DNA of 64,000 nt from Euonymus europaeus (lineage: Eukaryota; Streptophyta; Magnoliopsida; Celastrales; Celastraceae), in NCBI GenBank assembly GCA_963580455.1, contig OY756970.1, forward strand, positions 15,810,001 to 15,874,000, given 5' to 3'. The notes beneath the pieces are model-generated. The model saw only the letters and a list, made by a program, of their open reading frames with translations. It had not been told where the DNA came from and did not search any database. Positions 47,944 to 60,214 of the stretch are shown piece after piece. The position numbers were made by a program, and so were the translations under genes. Position 1 is the first letter of the stretch. Every line of letters starts with the position of its first letter.

Positions 47944-48167
47944 GATGTGTTTAATAAGAGGATAATAAATAGAAATATAATGTATTACTAAAGTAATCAT
48001 TATCCACCTCTTTTTATAAGTAACTATCATACTCAAAATATGAAAAAAAAAAATCGCCTAAAAAAAACCCGAATGAATAATATACATGTCTACCGAATTT
48101 TAGTATTTATTTATTCATGTATTTTTAATTACCGTTGTAATCATTACACCCCTATCAAACATACCCT
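47944..48167. mobile_element. Short MITE, copy 2
   Basis: This matches the 43.3 kb copy in order: GATGTGTTTAATAAGAG, AGTAATCATTATCCACCTC, AATATACATGTCTACCGAA, and the end CCCTATCAAACATACCC. It is more diverged, and its ends are no longer perfect inverted repeats. Confidence 0.65.
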
Positions 48168-49350
48168 TAAGCTAAAATATCTACTTCCAAGTGAAAATAG
48201 TTGTTCCTTTAACATAGAATGAAGAAACTCAATCTAATCTTGAGATTAGCTTTAATGCCAAATTGTGCGAAAAAAATAAGAAAATATTTAAAACCAAATA
48301 ATTTTAGAGTGATTTTATTTACGCCCTAAAATTTCTGTTCTCAACATCTAATCATTGAATCTAAATTTATTAATATTAGATTTTTTAAAATTTTATGTGA
48401 AATGATGTTTGATTCCCTCAAATTTTGTGTCATTTGAGGTTTTGATTTGTCCTCCCAAATTAGTATTCTCACCCACACCATTATTGGGGGTACAATTCTT
48501 GACCACGTTTCAACCACCATTAAGACTCAAAAAGCATTAACAGTCCTAACTAAGATAGTATGCTCAAGATTCAAGAAATGGGGTAAGTTTTAGCATTTTT
48601 TTTTATGTTGAAGCACTTTTCTTTCACAAGTTTCTATCTTAAATTTCCGAGGTTATTCACAAGTTTCTATCTTAAATTTCCGAGGTTATTCTTCAAGGAG
48701 TAGCTACAACCAAAGGATCTACTTTGGTCAGTAAAATGATTTGAGTGAGAACGCGAATTGATATGATTTGAGTGAAAATGAGAATAAAATTTGATTTTCA
48801 CATTTGATATATATATATAAAAAATTGCTTTTAAGAATGATAATAAAATATGTGTTGTGCTCATTTTACTCTCTAACAATGTGTAATATCATTTTGCCAT
48901 TTCAAAAAAAATTATTATTTTTTACTTATTACATTATTATTTTATATGCTTAATAAGTCGATAAAAAAATTTCTGTAAAAGTTGATAACACATAAGAGCA
49001 TTTTAGTCATTTAATAGTCCATTCCATATGGAATGGACGAATCCTGCCAAATTTAGGTGGAATGAAAATGAGGAGAGAGAGTACCCTAAAAAATTAACAT
49101 ACCAAACATGAGAATGGAATGATTCATTCATTTTTCCACCTCTATTCTCTCTCTATTCCATCAACCAAACATTTACTAAGAAAGCAAAGAATAGGGAGAA
49201 ACATTAGGATTACAAAATAAAAAATTCTGTCAACTGGCTGTAGTGTGAAATCTGCAGTATCATCATCATGATGGTAATTATCATTTCAGAAGAATTAATA
49301 GACCAAAAATGTTTTACATATAAGAATACTCAGGGGGAACTAATAAAAGA
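48168..49350. other. Spacer with a 33-bp tandem duplication and possible MITE debris
   Basis: A 33-base unit starting CACAAGTTTCTATCTTAAAT is doubled at 48625-48690. Around 48990-49165 there is a palindromic CCATTCCATATGGAATGG and CCAAACAT-type motifs that may come from a MITE. No gene is seen. Confidence 0.5.
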
Positions 49351-49431
49351 GGTGGGGGGGGGGGGAGGGGGGGGGAGGGGGGTGTGGAAGTGGGGGGGCG
49401 GGGGCGGGGGCGGGGGGTGTTTGTAGGGGGT
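49351..49431. repeat. G-rich tract downstream of phosphoserine phosphatase
   Basis: About 80 bases of the plus strand are almost pure G with A, T and GGGGGC interruptions. The tract lies about 90-170 bases after the phosphatase stop codon, so on the mRNA strand it is a C-rich tract, probably in or just after the 3' UTR. Confidence 0.85.
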
Positions 49432-49522
49432 GGAAATTATGAGTTGCAGCTTCTCAGATATGGCAGCAGGAAAGTTAATACAAGAATACAGACTGAAGAA
49501 AGAAGCCTGAAAATAACACATG

Positions 49523-52500
49523 CTAACTTAAGGAACTCAATAGATCCTTAAAATCAAACACCAACCAATCACCTTGTTCTGCAATGGCCTCTCGAAGTTG
49601 AACACCAGCATAACAAATGAACAAATCAGCACCTCCGGGCTTACGGGCCTAAAGATTGAAAAAATTGAATTATTCAAGGAAAACGGGTGCAAAAAATTTA
49701 TACTTCTTCATTGACTGGATTTTTCTATTCCTTGAATTTTACACTAAATTATTGGATCAGTTTAGGTCAAAATATTCCTTCTGAGACAGAATTAATCAAA
49801 TGCTTAGATATGTCGAGCTAGCTTATTCTTGTGTAAGAAAGTTGAAAACCAGCAAGGAAGACGAAGTGTATGCATGTCAAGGCATCAGGGTTTCAAAGCA
49901 TAAGATTTGGAAGATCAAAGGTATGTAATTACCTCAAGATCAGTAGCACCATCTCCAATCATAACCAGTGCCTTGTATCCATGAGCCTGAAGAAACCAAT
50001 CAATCAGTTTTACAAGCAACCCGTTCAACAACCAAGAAACAAAACAACTTACCTTCCTTATTTTTTCGACTGCAGTAGCCTTTCCTCCACTCCTTGAGGT
50101 GGGCTCATTTGTGTCAAACCCCATAAAATCTCCCGAATCCCAGAATAACAGTTGGTTGGCAAAAATGTTTTCAGGAGGTATACCAAGGATTGATGCAACA
50201 GGCTTCAGAGGAGACCAAATCACTCAGTACAATGATATAGCAAATCGTATAATATCTACCCATAATACTATCAAACTAGGGACAGTGGATGAGCATTCAT
50301 TCATAAACCTAGGCAACTTTCCTTGAAGAATTACACTTTGCATGGAACTTAACATGGTAACATAATTCTTCTTGGAAGTGAGAAAGTGCCATCAAATTGA
50401 AGCGGGTTACCAAGAGAGTTTAAAGTATGACAGCTTGAAGATCATATTGGAAGATACTTATTTGTCATGCATCAAAATTGTAATATAACTTCTAATGCTA
50501 TCTTGAAAGATATTTTACTCAACTGATCAAGGCCTAAATATTCGGTCTGATCCATATTAAAGAAAGGAGCACTACAATGTTAAGAATGATTTTAACTTTT
50601 CAGCAACATACATTTATCATATGACGAAAGCCTCCAGAGATCAGATAAACATTGGTATTCTTAGCCTTCAGCTTCTTGACTAAGTCATCAATCCCAGGTG
50701 AAATCCTGTGTAGAACAGAAAATGGGGAATTCAATATGATAGTGGTCCCACATAGCCCAAAAGACAGGTGGAAGGACATTGAAAGAGCAAATAAAAACTG
50801 ATATTAACTCAGAACACCATGTCTCATCTTTGTTTAGAACAGCCATATGACATGATAACATTGGCGAAGCAATTCCAATTTCCTATTCCATATGCTACTT
50901 ACAACTAGTTGATTTTACTCTTCTTAAATATTCCCAATGAAAAAATTCATGGTAATATTCATAGTTAGCCATTTTCAGTCAAAGTAGTAAATTAGTAGTA
51001 ATCAATAACAGTCCCTGCTTTACTATCTTTACGCTAGATTTCAAGAAAGCATATAATTATTTTCCAAACCATCTCCAAGATTATACTAATAATACCAGCT
51101 AACTTCAATGAAGAAGGAGTACAGCAGACAAAAGTAAAATTAGCTTACGCAAGGTTCAGGAGGTCCAAAAAATTTAACATCTTAGTGAAAGGAGATAATG
51201 TTAAGCATTGAAAAAGGCTTTGTGGCAGAACAAACCTTTAAATTCTACAGCTTCTCTAGAATCAATAAAAAAGGGACTGACTGCACTACAAAAGAAGCCA
51301 ACAGTTTCTAAAGATATTTATGGATAAGAAGGGGAAAAAACATTTAGGTAATTTAAAATTTTATGCGAAAATAATATCGTGACAAAATAAAAGATAAAAG
51401 AAATCTGATTTAAGATATTACAGCCCATGAAGGATATCAACTGTGAGTTGGGGCTGATTAGGGGCTTTCATGATTTTTAAAGACTAGGGATGTGTGACTT
51501 ATCAAAAGAGAAAGAAAAAAAAAGACTTATTGATGCAAAATATGGATGGGTTAAGTATAGATTATGCAATGAGGTTGGAAAATGCTTTTAGAGTATGCAA
51601 TAAGTTGTAAACAATGAATAATATAAAGAATGTAAAAAACGAATAATAGGAAGAAAAGAAAATAAAAAAAGCGGGAGAGAGGGGAGCACTAAGGCTTTTC
51701 TAGGATTTCCATCTAGAAAAAAAAGGTTTTTCCCCCATTTAAAAGCACAACATATTTATAAGAACAGGGCCTGGAAGGAGGAGTGCCGCTAGTCAAAGTG
51801 ATCAAGCTTCTCACCATCCTGACTTAGGCCAGGGCCACAGTGGTTAAAATCAACATTCTTGTAAAACAATCAAAGAAAAAGAAAAGAAAAGAGAAGCCAC
51901 TAGAAGGTAAGTTGATAAGAAAGCACAAATAGTCTTCTGTATACAATGGAAGAGGAGTGGATCACAAAATTCACAAACTGTTTTGTCCAACAATATAGTG
52001 GTTATCAAGTAGTCTAGTAAACATTGATGCCAATATATGCCAATAATTAAAATAACAGAAGACAAATTCTCTCAAACATTGCAGCATCCAACACATTTAC
52101 GAAAAAAATATGTACATAATACAAATTCTCTCTCAAATTGTAGCACAACGTGCTTAGCTTGATTCCAAAACTAGTATGACAAACATGTAGATGACACATA
52201 TGAATACATTTATTTAAGTTGGAAGCATTTCAATATGACAGAACCAAATTGTGTAGCAGTACACGTATAAGCCATAGAGTGATATACTGATATAACTCTT
52301 AAACACTCCAAACGACCCAACTAAGGAAAGAACAAATAATAAAGATGTTCAAGAAATTCCTATTACCTTGGAGGCTTCTGAAGAAAATCTTCAACTTGGG
52401 AGAGCGAAGGTTTATACAGAGATAATCTGGCAGCCAAGGCCTCCTCAAAGGGTACAGAACCACCCATTGCCCTGAGAAATTTCAAAATCAAAATCAGTCA

Positions 52501-53016
52501 TGGATTCCAAAGTACCAACCTAATTAAATCATTTCCTTGGCAACCAACCGAGCAGTCCATTCTGCAACAGCTTTCCCAGCTCCACAAAATTCTGCGAGTT
52601 CATCAATGCCTTCATCCAGACATACCGTGCTATCCACGTCGAAGCACACTGCGTCAGCATTCCTCCATATCTCAAGTACCTCTACAATTGTCCAAAAATG
52701 GATATCAACTATAACTATTTGTTCTAGTTCAAATGCATAAATAACATACCAATACAAAAAATCGAGTTACTGATATATAACCTTTGGATGGCACAGTATT
52801 GTTGAAGCGGCCCAATGTCGAGGCTTCTAATGATTGAGCTGAAACAACAACTGCGTTGAATGATTTAGGATGTTTCATTACCCCAACTTGACTGCTATTT
52901 ATTTTTTTCTTCAAATTCAGGCAAGATGGAGGAAGAACAGGAGACCAGTGCGGACTGTTTGGAATGGACGAAGCACGAATAGGTGGAACTCGTGAACCCA
53001 TCATTAATGCTTCCAT
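49523..53016 (-). CDS. PSP: Phosphoserine phosphatase, plastid-targeted
   Basis: This enzyme does the last step of the phosphorylated serine pathway, phosphoserine to serine, in plastids. Exons on the minus strand: 53016-52782, 52681-52549, 52471-52367, 50705-50612, 50202-50053, 49986-49933 and 49648-49523, in phase, giving 298 residues (295 in Arabidopsis). Residues 1 to about 75 are serine-rich with few acidic residues, as expected for a plastid transit peptide. HAD motif I is CFDVDSTV with Asp93 and Asp95, motif II SGGF at 181-184, and motif IV GDGATD at 250-255. All catalytic residues are kept. The start is MEALMMGSR; in-frame codons continue upstream into the leader, so a slightly longer form cannot be ruled out. 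The 1.66-kb third intron holds no clear gene. Confidence 0.95.
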
Positions 53017-53636
53017 CTCTGCTTCCAAAAAACCATAGAATAAATCATGTTTTGAATCTTTTAAAGAGTACGATGCTTTACACCTCCATAATACCATGAA
53101 AGAAAATCTACGAGTTATCAGAAAGTTGCATTACCAGGGGAAAACAGCATAATTTGAATCAATAACAAAGGAAAACAACAAGAGAAGTGCAAAACATGGT
53201 CGACCGAATGATTCTGATTCACCAACAATGTACAATCACATGAAGGGACATAGCTTAATTTGACAGGAAGAAAAACCCGGAAACAATTAAAGAAAACAGA
53301 TGCGAATACGTATGGATTCAGCTACCAATTACTGTTGTCTTCGATTTCCTCTAACGATGTGTTCTTCTCTTTCTTCTATGCATATGTCCTCCCTCTCTTC
53401 CCGGATCTTGTGTCTTGGTTTTTCAAGTGTCAGGCGAAAGTGCTCAGGAAACGCTCAGTTGTTTTGTTTTGGTTATAAGTACATAATAACCGGCCCGCCA
53501 GCCTGGAACGGCCCGGCTTGTTTTGGGCTGGGCTAGCATGGTCCGTTGACATTGGTACTTTGAGCACAAATTCTTGTCTAGTGGCTAGGTTAAACTACGT
53601 ATCTTCTGTTAGCCAGTGCGAGAGACGAACTGAAAA
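53017..53636. promoter_or_regulatory. Shared head-to-head promoter region of PSP and PheRS alpha
   Basis: The two genes diverge with about 620 bases between start codons, including both leaders. At 53521-53535 there are two adjacent TGGGCT motifs (TTTTGGGCTGGGCTAGC), the plant site II element common in housekeeping and translation genes. They are preceded by GGCCCGGC repeats near 53490-53517. No TATA box is evident. Bidirectional use is inferred. Confidence 0.5.
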
Positions 53637-56600
53637 ATGGCGGAGGAGGCGATCTTAGGGTACTTGGAGCACCATGCAGAAATCACGGATTCGGGGCAGT
53701 TCTCCGCGGAGCGTGGACTTGACCATAACGAGGTCGTCAATGTCATCAAGAGCCTCCACGGCTTTCGATACATCGACGCCCAGGTACCTACTCTCTCGTC
53801 AATTAATCAATTTAATATCGTTTGCTTTACAAACTCGAAATGCGTCTTTACTGAGTGTGAGAGCTTGTGTATGCGTCTATGGATTCGTCTTACTGGCTTT
53901 GAAATTATAGAATTGAATTGAAGCAAGTTAGTCGCTAGTCAGGTCATCGTGGAACTCTTTCTTCTCTTGGATTACCTAGCTATGTAGTTGAAAAGGATAA
54001 TATTAAATTGCCAGATTGTCTGTGCAACTTGATTACTGGCTTTGAAATTATAGAATTGAATTGAAGCAAGTTAGTCGCTAGCCAGGTCATTGTGGAACTC
54101 TTTCTTCCCGCGGATTACCTAGCTATGCAGTTGAAAAGGATAATATTAAATTGCCAGATTGTCCATGCAACTTTATTACTGTACAGGATATCAAGAAAGA
54201 GGCGTGGGTGCTTACTGATGAGGGAAAAACATATGCTGCGGCAGGATCACCTGAGGTGCAGCTGTTCTTGGCTGTACCGACAGAGGGTAGCATCCCCAAA
54301 GAAGATTTGCAGGTATTGTGAGGACTAATCTGGCTTTTGAGTTTGTTGAGTAAACTTGTTAAATGTTGGAATTATGCATGAGGTGAAACAGTAGTCAATT
54401 CAGATGTTCACGCAGTTGATATAATCAATTGAAAGGATGTGTGGATTCTATTGGAGAGTTATGACGTGCCGTGGCAATTTCTTGTTGTTCTGAACTGTTT
54501 TGTTGAAACTGTGGTGTTGCAGAAAAAGCTTGACCCTTCAGTTTTCAAAATAGGTTGTTCACAGGCTGGAAAGAATAAATGGGTGGAGATGGGAAAGCAA
54601 GTATCAAGGAAGGTAACAGACCTTTGGATTTTTGAATTAATTTAATTCTGGGCTTTTAGTAACTAAGCATACATTTGGGAATTTTTATTGATTTAGCTTT
54701 GATATTTTGACATCATGACACTTGTTTTTTTTCGTTCAATGTATAATAACCTCGCACATTTCTGAAATTCACATTTGTTATTAATGTTTGTGATTTTATG
54801 AAATTTGGAGTTCTCCAATCCTTTGTGGATTTGGTTGTTCTTATTCTACCTAGAATATTGGGTCTATTATGCATATCCATTGTGCTTAGATTTGCCATCT
54901 CCTTTTCCTGTAGGTTCAACATGTGGAAGATAAAGTCAAAGATTCGCTTTTGCGTATACAAGAGGGCCAGGTGAATGATTTATTTTAGTTTTATTGAATA
55001 TTATTGAAGAATGGTCTTTCTTTCTTTCTTAAAATATGAGTTACTTTCTACTTACCCCGTTTTAGCCTCTGTTGGTTTGATTTCATTCTCAGTGTACTGA
55101 AATTTAGGAAGCGAACTGTCAGAATCTTTATTTACCTGTTATAAGTATAATTTGGAACTATCGTGTTTTGTTCCTTTCTAATTCATTGCTCTTTTTGTTA
55201 TTCTAGGCTATTGGCAAAGATGATGTCAACCCCCTCAAAACAAGAAAGCTTATTGCTTTACAGTAATCATCTTACTTTTCATTCTGCTTTTACATTTTAG
55301 TTCCTTTACTTTTTTTCTTCTCTTGCTATTGTATGGGTTTTTGGTGCCATTGGTATTTGGTACTTGCCGTATGCCCAAGTATTCTACTTGTGCCTTATGT
55401 GTCTTGCTGTGTATAACTTTTCCTGGTGTCATTGCTTGTTTTCTGATGACTTCCATTTAGGACATGGAAGGGATATTCAGTGAGAAAAGGTCCTAATTAT
55501 GCTCCCCAGAGAAAAAAAGTTGCCACTGATCTGACCCGAGAAAATCTTCAGAGGTATAAATGTATAATTATGTTTTATATAATGTATATTGTTTGTGAAT
55601 GGTGACAATGATTTCTCTTTCTCTTTCTCTTACACACACATACCTTTAGAGGAAACGTTTTTGAAGGTAACTCTTTGATTTGAAACAGTTTGAATCAATG
55701 AGGGAAATCTTTAAGTATGTAATTTGATAAACAAAGAAACTGCTGCAGACCATGTTGAGTTGAATGCATTATTTTTGTTTCCTATCTTATCCAATAAATT
55801 AGCATTTCTAATTGATCACAAGTTGTTATTTTGGTGTATCGTACTATTGTGGATGTCATGGCTGCATCCTGGGTTGAGTACTTTTAGCTTCCAAAGTTCT
55901 GGTTTCCCAACACGTGCCATCTTTTTTTTCTCAGGGGTGATTGGAAGGAATTAGAGTTCAAAGAATATAACTTCAATGCCAAAGGTCCACCTTCTGAATG
56001 CGGTTGCCTTCACCCATTGATGAAGGCAAGGATATAATCTCCTTCTCTTAAGTTTTTTTTAGAAATTCAAGTTTTCTCTGACTGTTGTAATTCAATGCTC
56101 TACCAATTGCCATCTCGGCTTTCCCTCACTGATTTTTTTTCTTGATTTTAGCAATAGCATCTAATACTATTTGAATTATAATTGAAAGCCTTTGAAAATA
56201 ATTGGAACTTTAATCAGACTTCTTGGCTGAAGTTTTTTCATTGTTATCCTATTCATTATTACATTTTTGGTAGCTATATAGATTAAGGTAAAAAGATAAA
56301 CAACTCATGTGCGCAAGACTCCATTAGTGGGCATGGGCGGGGACCGTTATGTATGCAGACCTTATCTCATAAATATAATACGTGGAGTGGTTGCTTCTTG
56401 AAATTAAACAATCTCTAAGTTTCACCCTTGCAACTTTACTAGTGGGCCACATGTTCTCATGTAGCTATATAGATTAAGGCTTCACGAAATTTAAGTACCG
56501 CTTTTTATGAAAATTGGAAATAAGGGTGATTGTTCCTAGCACAGTAACCTCTGCGTCTTTGGTCCTTGTTTAAGCTAATTTATTTGGACTTCTTTTGCTT

Positions 56601-59600
56601 TTCTTTTAAGCATTGAAGCAAAGCATATTGTGTGTTGTGAACTGGCATTATGTTGTGATTCATCTTGTTTGTTCCTTATTTGAGCATCCTTGCATTCTCA
56701 GGTGAAGAAGCAATTGAAGGACATTTTCCTTCAGATGGGGTAGGCCAAACAACTTTGATCTGTAATATTTGGAATACTTTTAGTGTCTTGTGATGGCGTT
56801 TTGGTCCTAGCATTGAAATTTTTGTTTATTGGTGCTTCCTGCAGTTTCGAGGAAATGCCGACAAATAATTATGTTGAGAGCAGGTGCGTTATAAGACTAA
56901 ATGAGCTAAATGAATTTGTCTTCCTGAATTTCACTTGTATTTTTCTGCCTGTAGTTTGATTTATTACTGATACATTGGTATGCTTTTACATTTTACCCAT
57001 TTCTGTGTTATGCAGCTTCTGGAATTTCGATGCCCTGTTTCAGCCGCAACAACACCCTGCTCGTGATTCTCATGATACATTCTTCCTGCAAGGTATTTTA
57101 TTTGTCCACATAATTTTTCAGCAAGTCTGCTCCTTTCTTTGTCTCATCCCTGTATCCATTTTGTGTATGCAGCCCCATCCACAACACAGGAACTACCTGA
57201 AGATTATGTTGAGCGGGTGAAGCATGTTCATGAGTCTGGTGGTTATGGTTCCCGGGGGTATTGCACCTTTTCCTCCTCCCTTGTAATCTTTTCTTAGTAA
57301 TTGTTTTTATGAGCAAAGTGAACTAACATGCTGGAATGTGGTTGCCAAAAGATATAATATGGAAATCTCTTTTCTGCTGGCAGATACGGGTATGACTGGA
57401 AAATAGAAGAAGCAAAGAAAAATGTTCTGCGAACTCACACAACTGCAGTTTCCTCTAGGATGCTTTTTGCACTAGCACAGGTTTAATTACACTTGAACTA
57501 AGGTTATTTGTATTTTCTACATTTCTGTGTCATTATCGAACGGAAACTTCAGATCACAAACATATAAATGCATGAATTTGCTTGCCCCTTTCTTCTTTTA
57601 TTGTTTGACCTTGATTTTCCTTGTGGTAATATAATTCAAGGAGCACCGCAATAGGGTTGATGAATACTGGAACATATTTTTGAGGAAAAACTAGGGAGTC
57701 TGATTTGTGGTGCTTTATTGTTTAGTTACTGCTGCTTTTACGGTTTTACCTCCTTTTCCTCAATATATGAATAATCAGTTGTGAACAATGTTACACTGGA
57801 TTTCAATTTTAATGCAATGAATTTTTGCTTTTCAGAGAGAACTTTCTATTAATTCTATCATGTCCACAATTTGTCTAGTGAAGATTTGGAGATTTTCCAG
57901 TACCTAATTGTAAAGTGGAAACTTTTATCAAAGTTCTCTTTCTTTTTTAATCTCTCGTTAGCTTTCACGTGGAAGAATTTTACTTTGTTATGTACGCTGT
58001 GTTGTTCCCTTTGGAGTTAGACCTTTGTTGCTTTTGTTTAGGTTTCCATGATTCTTTGGCTCTGGTAATCATTTTACTTTTGTTATGTGCAGCAACAAGG
58101 GTTTACCCCTAAAAGATACTTCTCAATAGATCGTGTTTTCAGGAATGAAGCTGTAGATCGGACCCATCTAGCTGAGTTCCACCAGATAGAAGGTGTATTG
58201 TAAGCAAATATATGTAAAATATGTTCGGTTTCCTTTGGCATTCAGGCTCTGGAAAAATAATTACCAATCATTAATCCAAGTTTGTACTCTTTATTAATCA
58301 ATGAGCTCTTGAATGCCATTGGTTTTAGGTCTGGTGTGTGATCGTGGTCTTACACTTGGTCACCTGATTGGAGTCCTTCAGGATTTCTTTTCACGTTTAG
58401 GTAATTACATAACTTGCCGTGTAAATTCATATTTGTTTTCCTTCAATTGTTCTCTCTTGTTGGTTTTTCTATTTTAAGATCCAAGGGATTCAATGTTGGC
58501 TAATGTTGTCTCTATGGTACACTGCCATCATGAAATCTCATGATCCAAACAGAAACTATTGTTGCCCAGTTATAGCATTTAAGTTACTGGTGATGATGGA
58601 GAAGATAGTTTATGCTGCAAGGGGATATCTTATTTCTTTCTATCCATTTTGTGCAGGCATGTCCAAGCTGAAATTCAAGCCTGCTTATAACCCATATACT
58701 GAACCTAGCATGGAAATTTTCAGGTATTAAACGTGAGCTCTCTGAAGGAGTTATTCCATGCCTTGCAGTAAAAAGAATTTGATGGAGAGTGTATATTTTT
58801 ACCAGTTATCATGAGGGCCTCGGGAAGTGGGTGGAAATTGGCAATTCTGGCATGTTCAGACCTGAAATGTTACGTCCTATGGGACTTCCAGAGGATGTCA
58901 ATGTCATAGCATGGGGCCTTTCCCTAGAAAGGTAAGAAAATTACTATCTTTCAACATGATGGTAAATATATAATGAAAAATGATATATAGCCCATATTTT
59001 GGAATCCATGGTAGCCCTTATTTAATCATTCTATTAATTTATCTATTCTAATTAATTATTCTACTACCTTAATCAATATACTGCACATTTATTTAGTTTT
59101 ATGGTTTTATTATAATTAATTATTTACCCGTTAGGGTTTAGCAAATTCGTTTCTCTTACTGTTTAACGCTTATTGTCTAGGTTCTAACATGAGAATCCGA
59201 TACACGAGCCCGTTAGGGTTTAGCTTATCTGTTCCTTTTAGGGTTTAACACTTATTGTTTATGTTACAATATGAAAATATAATATGCAAGCCCGTTAGAG
59301 TTTAATGAATTTGTTCCCTTTGGAATTTAACACTTATTGTTTATACATAGGCTCCTCAAAAATGGGTTATTTATCACTACCCATATATGATATACCAAAA
59401 CATGGTGGTTTGTTAATATACTCAAGCATGCTATGTTGTCCTCTTGGTAGACCTTATTGTGAAATATTGATGCTAGTTTTAACTGTTTGAACCAGACCAA
59501 CTATGATATTGTACGGGGTTGATAACATTCGAGATCTCTTCGGGCACAAGGTATTATTACTTTATACTCTTCCATTTGGAATGTAAGATGATCTTTTCTG

Positions 59601-59691
59601 CGACACATGAGATGACTTGGAACATGTTTCATTTTTGCAGGTGGATCTTAGTCTCATGAAGCGGAACCCGATATGTCGCCTTGGAATTTAG
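53637..59691 (+). CDS. Phenylalanine-tRNA ligase alpha subunit, cytosolic
   Basis: The alpha subunit carries the catalytic core of the alpha2beta2 cytosolic PheRS, which charges tRNA-Phe. Exons: 53637-53783, 54187-54312, 54523-54612, 54914-54970, 55207-55262, 55461-55553, 55935-56025, 56702-56739, 56845-56883, 57016-57092, 57173-57257, 57384-57480, 58093-58192, 58329-58400, 58657-58723, 58806-58931, 59496-59550 and 59641-59691. The total is 1467 bases, or 488 residues, the family length. Winged-helix tRNA-binding domains fill residues 1 to about 150. The class II core has motif 2 as [19 protein letters not shown] and motif 3 as [11 protein letters not shown], and the protein ends [11 protein letters not shown]. 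Intron 7 has a GC donor (AAG then GCAAGG) instead of GT. Introns carry a SINE, a tandem duplication and a minisatellite element, with the frame intact. Confidence 0.96.
53891..54180. repeat. 143-bp tandem duplication in PheRS intron 1
   Basis: Two adjacent copies start TACTGGCTTTGAAATTATAG at 53891 and 54034 and differ at only a few positions. The second copy ends a few bases before the acceptor of exon 2. Confidence 0.9.
56289..56460 (-). mobile_element. SINE in PheRS intron 7 with 19-bp target duplication
   Basis: The 172-base insert lies between perfect copies of GTAGCTATATAGATTAAGG (56270-56288 and 56461-56479). On the minus strand it has an A-box-like GTGGCCCACTAG and a tail GGTCTGCATACATAACGGTC ... 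ATGAGTTGTTTATCTTTTTA. That tail form matches the SINE copies at 17.4 and 35.3-35.5 kb. Confidence 0.88.
58960..59425. repeat. Minisatellite element copy in PheRS intron 16, locus 4
   Basis: The flank CTAATTAATTATTCTACTACC then TTAATCAATATACTG matches the inverted flank of the 42.7 kb copy. About three 82-base units follow from 59125, with CCCGTTAGGGTTTAGC motifs at 59130 and 59210 and a diverged one near 59290. The outer sequences (ATATATAGCCCATATTTTGG on the left; CCCATATATGATATACCAAA on the right, inverted) look like weak terminal inverted repeats. Confidence 0.8.
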
Positions 59692-60214
59692 TAAATCATA
59701 TCAAATTACCTGTGTTGAAAATTCTCTCACTGAAAAAGGGAATATGGCATGAGGCAATTCATCTGAATTAGGTCGGAAGACAAAGATGCTAGTTTATACG
59801 GTCAGGGAATTTCTATTTAGAACAGCTGTATTTTTCCCCCCTTTCTCATCAGATACCATAAGATCGACTTGCTAACTTGATAAGTTTTGGGGTGTGGAAT
59901 GATTTGATTTAAATGATGTGATTGTAGTAAAGCATTTGACATACCTGCTTCCTGATATGAGTCTAATTCTGGATGTTTCTGAGTCCCAAGGTAAAGAAAG
60001 CGTTACATTCCTTTATTCAGAGTGGATTTGTTTACCATTGGTCTAGATGATTATAAGTACTACACATTTTCTGCAACCTGAAGAACAAGTGCCTTGTAAG
60101 TTGCACAACTTTCAGGTCTTCAATGGCAGTCCTAGCTCGTGAATTGAACGTAGAATTTGAACTTCTGGGGAGGTGGCCATTCGGATCATAACAAAATTGA
60201 TGAAATCAGGCAAT
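59692..60214. other. PheRS alpha 3' flank
   Basis: This stretch should contain the 3' UTR and polyadenylation site. I see no other gene or repeat in it. Confidence 0.5.
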
